The notes beneath the pieces are model-generated. The model was not told the origin of the DNA. It did no database searches and worked only from the letters and a program-made list of their open reading frames with translations. Shown one piece after another: positions 6,895 to 9,803 of a stretch of DNA of 9,803 nucleotides (within the stretch, counting starts at the first letter, position 1; every line of letters starts with the position of its first letter). This DNA is from Gammaproteobacteria bacterium (GTDB taxonomy: Bacteria; Pseudomonadota; Gammaproteobacteria; Poriferisulfidales; Oxydemutatoraceae), in contig RKSI01000024.1 of assembly GCA_007570905.1 (NCBI GenBank), positions 1 to 9,803 of the forward strand, given 5' to 3'. Both the position numbers and the translations under genes were made by a program.

Positions 6895-7328
6895 CAGTTC
6901 AGTATCTCCAGCGTGGCCGGCTGCTGCGCCTCGTGGCCGTGCTGCTCGCCGGCATAGACGCGCAGTTTGCGCAGCATCGCGCGCCCCAGCCGGTTTCTCG
7001 GCAGCATGCCCTTGACGGCGTATTCAATGGCGCGTTCGGGGTGTTGTTCCAGCATTTCTTTCAGCGATGTTTTTTTCAGGTTGCCGATGTGGCCGCTGTG
7101 GCGGTAATAGAACTTCGCGTTCTTCTTGTTGCCGGTGACGGCGACGCGCCCGGCGTTTATGACGACGATGTGGTCGCCGGTGTCAACATGCGGCGTGAAC
7201 TGCGGCTTGTGCTTGCCGCGAAGCCGCGTCGCAATCTCGCTGGCGAGCCGCCCAAGCGGTTTGCCGGTGGCGTCAATCAGATACCACTTGCGCTCCACTT
7301 CGCCGGGTTTGGCGCTGTAAGTCTTCAT
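6894..7328 (-). CDS. rplM: 50S ribosomal protein L13
   Basis: L13 (uL13) is an early-assembling protein of the large subunit. The 144 residues (usual 142) show MKTYSAKPGEVERKWYLIDA, LGRLASEIATRLRGKHKP, TPHVDTGDHIVVINA, VAVTGNKKNAKFYYRHSGH, GMLPRNRLGRAMLRKLRVYAG and the C-terminal HEAQQP, all in family order. It heads the rplM-rpsI pair. Upstream on the minus strand are a sigma-70-like promoter (7362-7390) and a hairpin (7339-7356) that holds the only G-rich ribosome-binding candidate, GGGGGA. In E. coli L13 is known to repress its own operon; a similar control here is inference. Confidence 0.98.
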   Translation of the reverse strand: MKTYSAKPGEVERKWYLIDATGKPLGRLASEIATRLRGKHKPQFTPHVDTGDHIVVINAGRVAVTGNKKNAKFYYRHSGHIGNLKKTSLKEMLEQHPERAIEYAVKGMLPRNRLGRAMLRKLRVYAGEQHGHEAQQPATLEILN

Positions 7329-7338
7329 AAAAGGTCAT

Positions 7339-7356
7339 CCCCCGCTGTGCAGGGGG
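7339..7356 (-). promoter_or_regulatory. Hairpin in the rplM leader covering the ribosome site
   Basis: On the minus strand CCCCC-U-GC-ACA-GC-GGGGG forms a seven-pair, all-GC stem with one bulged U and a three-base loop. The GGGGG arm and the following A are the best Shine-Dalgarno candidate for rplM, whose ATG comes 10 bases later. With transcription starting near 7355-7356, the stem would be the first thing in the mRNA. The stem is seen in the sequence; a regulatory role is inferred. Confidence 0.55.
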
Positions 7357-7361
7357 CGCCC

Positions 7362-7390
7362 ATGATAGCCGAACCGCCGCCAATCGGCAA
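7362..7390 (-). promoter_or_regulatory. Sigma-70-type promoter of rplM-rpsI
   Basis: On the minus strand TTGCCG (7390-7385) is followed by exactly 17 bases and TATCAT (7367-7362): four of six and five of six matches to consensus. The predicted start is near 7355-7356. The stretch between -10 and start is GGGCGC, a GC-rich discriminator like those of ribosomal promoters under stringent (ppGpp/DksA) control. The stringent-control reading is by analogy. Confidence 0.65.
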
Positions 7391-7481
7391 GGGGGCCGGC
7401 AACCGGATATTTCTACTTTGGTTTGACAGGGGCGGACGGGCGGGGCGGCGGGTTTTTGGCCGCGCCGGGGCCGTCTTCGCC

Positions 7482-7487
7482 TATACT
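7482..7487 (+). promoter_or_regulatory. Likely -10 box for tRNA-Ser
   Basis: TATACT (five of six matches to TATAAT) ends 7 bases before the first base of the mature tRNA. At 16-18 bp upstream the sequence is GC-only, with no -35. A perfect TTGACA at 7423-7428 lies too far away (53 bp) to pair with it. Transcription would start at about the mature 5' end, leaving almost no leader. Confidence 0.45.
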
Positions 7488-7494
7488 ATGCGGC

Positions 7495-7584
7495 GGAGAG
7501 GTACCGAAGTGGTCATAACGGCGCTGACTCGAAATCAGATGGTCGGTTTTTGCCGGCACGTGGGTTCGAATCCCACCCTCTCCG
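7495..7584 (+). tRNA. tRNA-Ser, anticodon CGA
   Basis: This is a 90-base class II tRNA. The acceptor stem GGAGAGG (7495-7501) pairs fully with CCTCTCC (7577-7583), with discriminator G at 7584. The D stem is CCG/CGG. The anticodon arm GCTGA-CTCGAAA-TCAGA has one mismatched end pair and reads CGA in the loop, decoding UCG. A long variable arm GTCGG/CCGGC with a T-rich loop marks it as serine. The T arm is GTGGG-TTCGAAT-CCCAC. CCA is not encoded: the next bases are CCG, so the CCA end must be added by the nucleotidyltransferase. An inverted repeat CGCCG/CGGCG overlaps the 3' end (7583-7597) but has no T-run. Confidence 0.97.
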
Positions 7585-7640
7585 CCGGTTTTCGGCGCGC
7601 CCTGCCGGGAAGCCGCCATTGAACGCTTGCGGAGGCCATG

Positions 7641-7994
7641 ATGAAAAACACGATGAAGAACCTGGCCGTTGCGCTGGCCGTTGTTGCGGCGGCGGGGTGC
7701 GGCCCATCCGGGGAAGACGCGTACGAGGAAGAATTCTCCCAAAGCCGCTACGCGGCGGAAATGCAGAGCATGATGGAGACCTGCATGGCGATGCAGAGAA
7801 ACGGCGGCCTGCCCGGAATCGCGGGCGGCGAAAACCGCTCGCTGGAGTTTGCGACCGGGCAGATAGACTTCTCAAAGAAAGACGAGGTCGGCTATCCGCT
7901 GCAAATCAAGTGCACGGTCTCCGGAGACGGGCAGGCGCGGACTTTCACCTTCAACCGGGAAACGCCGGACGCGGGCTGGATGCTGGCGCCGTAG
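7641..7994 (+). CDS. Small putative lipoprotein of unknown function
   Basis: A 117-residue protein that I do not recognise. Residues 1-19 (MKNTMKNLAVALAVVAAAG) form a short signal, followed by a Cys at 20 in a weak lipobox (A-A-G-C). This suggests a lipid-anchored periplasmic or outer-membrane protein. The mature part is acidic at first (SGEDAYEEEFSQS), then has a Met-rich helix (MQSMMETCMAMQ) and probably a beta-rich end (QIKCTVSGDGQARTFTFN). Cysteines 48 and 91 could form a disulfide. ATG 7641 is preferred over the adjacent ATG at 7638 because GGAGG (7631-7635) is then 5 rather than 2 bases away. It lies 56 bp after tRNA-Ser and converges, with 7 bp between, on the multicopper oxidase gene. 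A link with copper is possible from the Met-rich helix and position, but unproven. Confidence 0.75.
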   Translation: MKNTMKNLAVALAVVAAAGCGPSGEDAYEEEFSQSRYAAEMQSMMETCMAMQRNGGLPGIAGGENRSLEFATGQIDFSKKDEVGYPLQIKCTVSGDGQARTFTFNRETPDAGWMLAP

Positions 7995-8001
7995 GCGCGC
8001 C

Positions 8002-9803
8002 TCAGAACATCCACTTCAGGCCGGCGCCGCCTTTGTAGTCGGAGTCGTAGAGCGCGGTCAGCGACAGGGCTTTGCTGAGTTCCCATGACAGGCCGGCGCG
8101 GTATTCGTCGTCGTCCTTGAATTCGTACTGCCATTCCAGCATCAGCCGCGATGTCAGTTGCATCGCGGATTTCAGTTCAAGGCTGGCCTTGTTGTCGGAA
8201 TCGAGCCGCAGGTCGGCGTCTATCAGCAGCGGCAGCGTGTAGTGCAGGCCGATGACGGCGTGCTTTTCCGGGTCTTCGTGGCCGTCCTCGCGCTCGAGTT
8301 CCGCGCCGATGTAGGCGTCGAGAAAGCGGCTGAAGTTGCGGCGGTAGAGAAAGTCGGCGTCGTAACTTTTGTCATAGTCGTAGTCGTAGTGGACGACGAA
8401 GGCGTTGCGCAGGTTGGCGGCGCGCAGGCGCCCCGCCGCCATCTGGCCGAGCACGGCGGCGTTGCCGGCGAAATACCAGGCGTTGCCGTGCGCGATTTTC
8501 CCCTTCGTGTCGTCGTTGTACGACGATGAACCCTCGTAACTGAGGACGCGCGCCATGCCCGTGTGCATATGGTAGAGGTTGTGGCAGTGGAAGAACCAGT
8601 CCTTGTCTTCCTTCGCCTCGAACTCAATGACGGTCGTGCCCATCGGCGGCACATTGACGGTGTGTTTCAGCGGGCTGTATTCGCCCTGCCCGTTCAGAAC
8701 CCGGAAGAAATGCCCGTGCAGGTGCAGGGGGTGGTTCATCATCGTCTCGTTTTCAAGCACAAGGCGGGTGTTCTCGCCCTTGCGGATGCGGATGCTGTCG
8801 GATTCGGAAAGCGTCTTGTCGTTGAACGCCCACACATAGCGCTCCATGTTGCCGGTCAGTTTCAGGCGCACCTCTCTTTCGGGCGCGCCGGCGGGCAGCG
8901 CCGTCCGGTTTTTCGCGCGCAGCATGGAGTAGTCGGTCAGGTGCGCGACGACCGCGCCGCCGCCGGCCTGCCGGTGGTGCGCGTGCATGTCGTGTGTGTC
9001 GTGCGCGCCCGCGTCGTGCGCGCTGTGCATGTCATGCGTATCGTGTGCGTCAGCATCGTGCCTGTTCTGTGCGTTGTGCGCGTCTTGCATGTCTTGTGCG
9101 CTGTGCGCTTTATGCGCCTTGTGCGTATCGTGTGCGTCATGCGTATCGTGTGCGCCGCGCATGTCTTGCGTGTCCTGCATATCGTGCATGTCATGCGCGC
9201 CGTGCATGCCGTGGCTCATCCGGTACCAGTCGGGCGCCGGGATGTCGGGCGCCTGCACGCGCTCGCCGGCGCCGATGAAGGTGTTGCTGTAACCGGCGCC
9301 GTCCACCGAAGTCGCGCGCAGCGCGTAGGCGCGGCGCTGCGGTATTTCAACGACCACATCGTAAGTCTCGGCAATCGCAATACGCAGGCGCTGCACTTTT
9401 TGCGGCTCGACATCCACGCCGTCGGCGGCGACGACGGTCATCGGCCCGCCGGCGAACTCCACATCAAAGTAACTGGATGCGGCGGCGTTAATCAGCCGCA
9501 GCCGGACGCGCTCGCCGGCGTCCGCCGCCAGCGTCTGCTCGGGTTTGCCGTTGGCCAGAAACAGGTCGTAGCCGACATCGGACGGGTCCATCGGCCCCAT
9601 CCGTATCCACGCCCCGTGCAGGCGGTTTTTCACCGCCGGCCAGCCGCGCGCCATGACCCCGGCCCACGACTGCACGGTGTTTTTCTTGCGCGCGTAGTAG
9701 TCGCCGTCTTTTTTCAGGTTGCGAAGAACCTGCGCCGGCGCCTCGTCGGTCCAGTCCGACAGCACCACGGCGTAATCGCGGTCGGCTGCGACGGCCTCCT
9801 TTT
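8002..9803 (-). CDS. CopA-type multicopper oxidase fused to a beta-barrel-like domain (5' end outside window)
   Basis: This is a periplasmic copper-oxidase-type protein with 599 residues visible; the start lies beyond 9803. Counting from the Val codon at 9766-9768: a second cupredoxin domain at about 1-180 begins with VLSDWTDEAP, typical of CopA-like copper-resistance oxidases. A His/Met-rich repeat spans about 184-265. A third cupredoxin domain at about 270-410 carries the copper motifs HPLHLHGH (346-353) and HCHNLYHMHTGM (394-405), containing the type 1 Cys395 and axial Met405. The two N-terminal HxH motifs must lie outside the window. From about 425 to 588 alternating strands (FVVHYDYDYD, AYIGAELERE, AVIGLHYTLPLL, RAGLSWELS, GAGLKWMF) end in a C-terminal Phe, like an outer-membrane barrel. 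I recall similar tails on Bacteroidota oxidases, unverified. The likely role is Cu(I) oxidation and copper tolerance. Convergent with the lipoprotein gene. Confidence 0.9.
   Translation of the reverse strand, partial: KEAVAADRDYAVVLSDWTDEAPAQVLRNLKKDGDYYARKKNTVQSWAGVMARGWPAVKNRLHGAWIRMGPMDPSDVGYDLFLANGKPEQTLAADAGERVRLRLINAAASSYFDVEFAGGPMTVVAADGVDVEPQKVQRLRIAIAETYDVVVEIPQRRAYALRATSVDGAGYSNTFIGAGERVQAPDIPAPDWYRMSHGMHGAHDMHDMQDTQDMRGAHDTHDAHDTHKAHKAHSAQDMQDAHNAQNRHDADAHDTHDMHSAHDAGAHDTHDMHAHHRQAGGGAVVAHLTDYSMLRAKNRTALPAGAPEREVRLKLTGNMERYVWAFNDKTLSESDSIRIRKGENTRLVLENETMMNHPLHLHGHFFRVLNGQGEYSPLKHTVNVPPMGTTVIEFEAKEDKDWFFHCHNLYHMHTGMARVLSYEGSSSYNDDTKGKIAHGNAWYFAGNAAVLGQMAAGRLRAANLRNAFVVHYDYDYDKSYDADFLYRRNFSRFLDAYIGAELEREDGHEDPEKHAVIGLHYTLPLLIDADLRLDSDNKASLELKSAMQLTSRLMLEWQYEFKDDDEYRAGLSWELSKALSLTALYDSDYKGGAGLKWMF
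8974..9213 (-). repeat. 9-bp-period repeat encoding His/Gln-Asp-Met/Thr/Ala tripeptides
   Basis: About 240 bp inside the oxidase gene encode a run of degenerate tripeptides: HDM, QDT, QDM, HDT, HDA, HKA, HSA, QDA and HNA, with a few irregular spacers. Of about 80 residues roughly 27 are His and 9 are Met. It lies between the second and third cupredoxin domains, where CopA-type oxidases often carry Met/His-rich copper-binding segments. The strict three-residue period suggests growth by slippage. Confidence 0.85.

Noticed and set aside
7423..7428. Perfect TTGACA as -35 of the tRNA promoter
   Set aside because: The sequence 15-19 bp downstream is GC-only, and the TATACT box is 53 bp away, so no usable pair is formed.
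7413..7875. Minus-strand frames across tRNA-Ser (including one with GGIRTHVPAKTDHLISSQ)
   Set aside because: These are antisense to the tRNA and the lipoprotein gene. Such frames are a well-known false gene type opposite tRNA-Ser.
8974..9213. CRISPR-like array in the periodic region of the oxidase
   Set aside because: The period is 9 bp, in frame and without spacers. It is a coding tripeptide repeat.
8987..9292. Cys-rich 101-codon frame on the plus strand, metallothionein-like in look (C-x2-C repeats)
   Set aside because: It lies exactly opposite the His/Asp repeat of the oxidase, and the Cys pattern follows from that repeat read backwards in a shifted frame. It has no ribosome-binding site and the oxidase frame is clearly the real one.

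Overview
The window is a GC-rich stretch of bacterial chromosome, very probably from a gammaproteobacterium. The evidence is the gene order tolA-tolB-cpoB-queE-queC, which is typical of that class, together with an rplM-rpsI pair whose proteins read as proteobacterial L13 and S9. Genus cannot be told from the sequence. Genes cover almost all of the window; the only sizeable non-coding gap lies between rplM and the tRNA.

Layout: (1) 1-4236, plus strand, one tight gene string: the 3' end of tolA, complete tolB, a TPR protein of the CpoB/YbgF type, then queE and queC. Joints are 13 bp, 1 bp or short stop/start overlaps. The first three genes belong to the Tol envelope machine; the last two make preQ0 for queuosine. 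The lipoprotein gene pal, normally between tolB and cpoB, is absent here, and the tolB/cpoB joint carries an imperfect in-frame duplication. (2) 4319-5536, plus strand: a YeeE/YedE-type sulfur-compound membrane transporter behind a good -10 box. (3) 5556-7328, minus strand: rplM and rpsI overlapping by one base, then a small outer-membrane beta-barrel protein. rplM has a readable promoter and a strong hairpin that would lie at the very 5' end of its mRNA. (4) 7495-7584, plus strand: tRNA-Ser(CGA), followed by a small lipoprotein gene of unknown function. (5) 8002-9803, minus strand: a CopA-type multicopper oxidase, cut by the window edge, with a His/Met-rich tripeptide repeat in its middle and an outer-membrane-barrel-like C-terminal domain.

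A theme across the window is in-frame low-complexity DNA: a Pro/Ser/Asp/Ala-rich linker in cpoB, a 36-bp repeat that gives QueE an extra N-terminal tail of about 75 residues, and the 9-bp-period His-Asp-Met/Thr/Ala repeat in the oxidase. I did not find a clearly new multi-gene system. The points most worth a second look are the oxidase-barrel fusion with its repeat, the missing pal with the duplicated junction, the tailed QueE, and the rplM leader hairpin.
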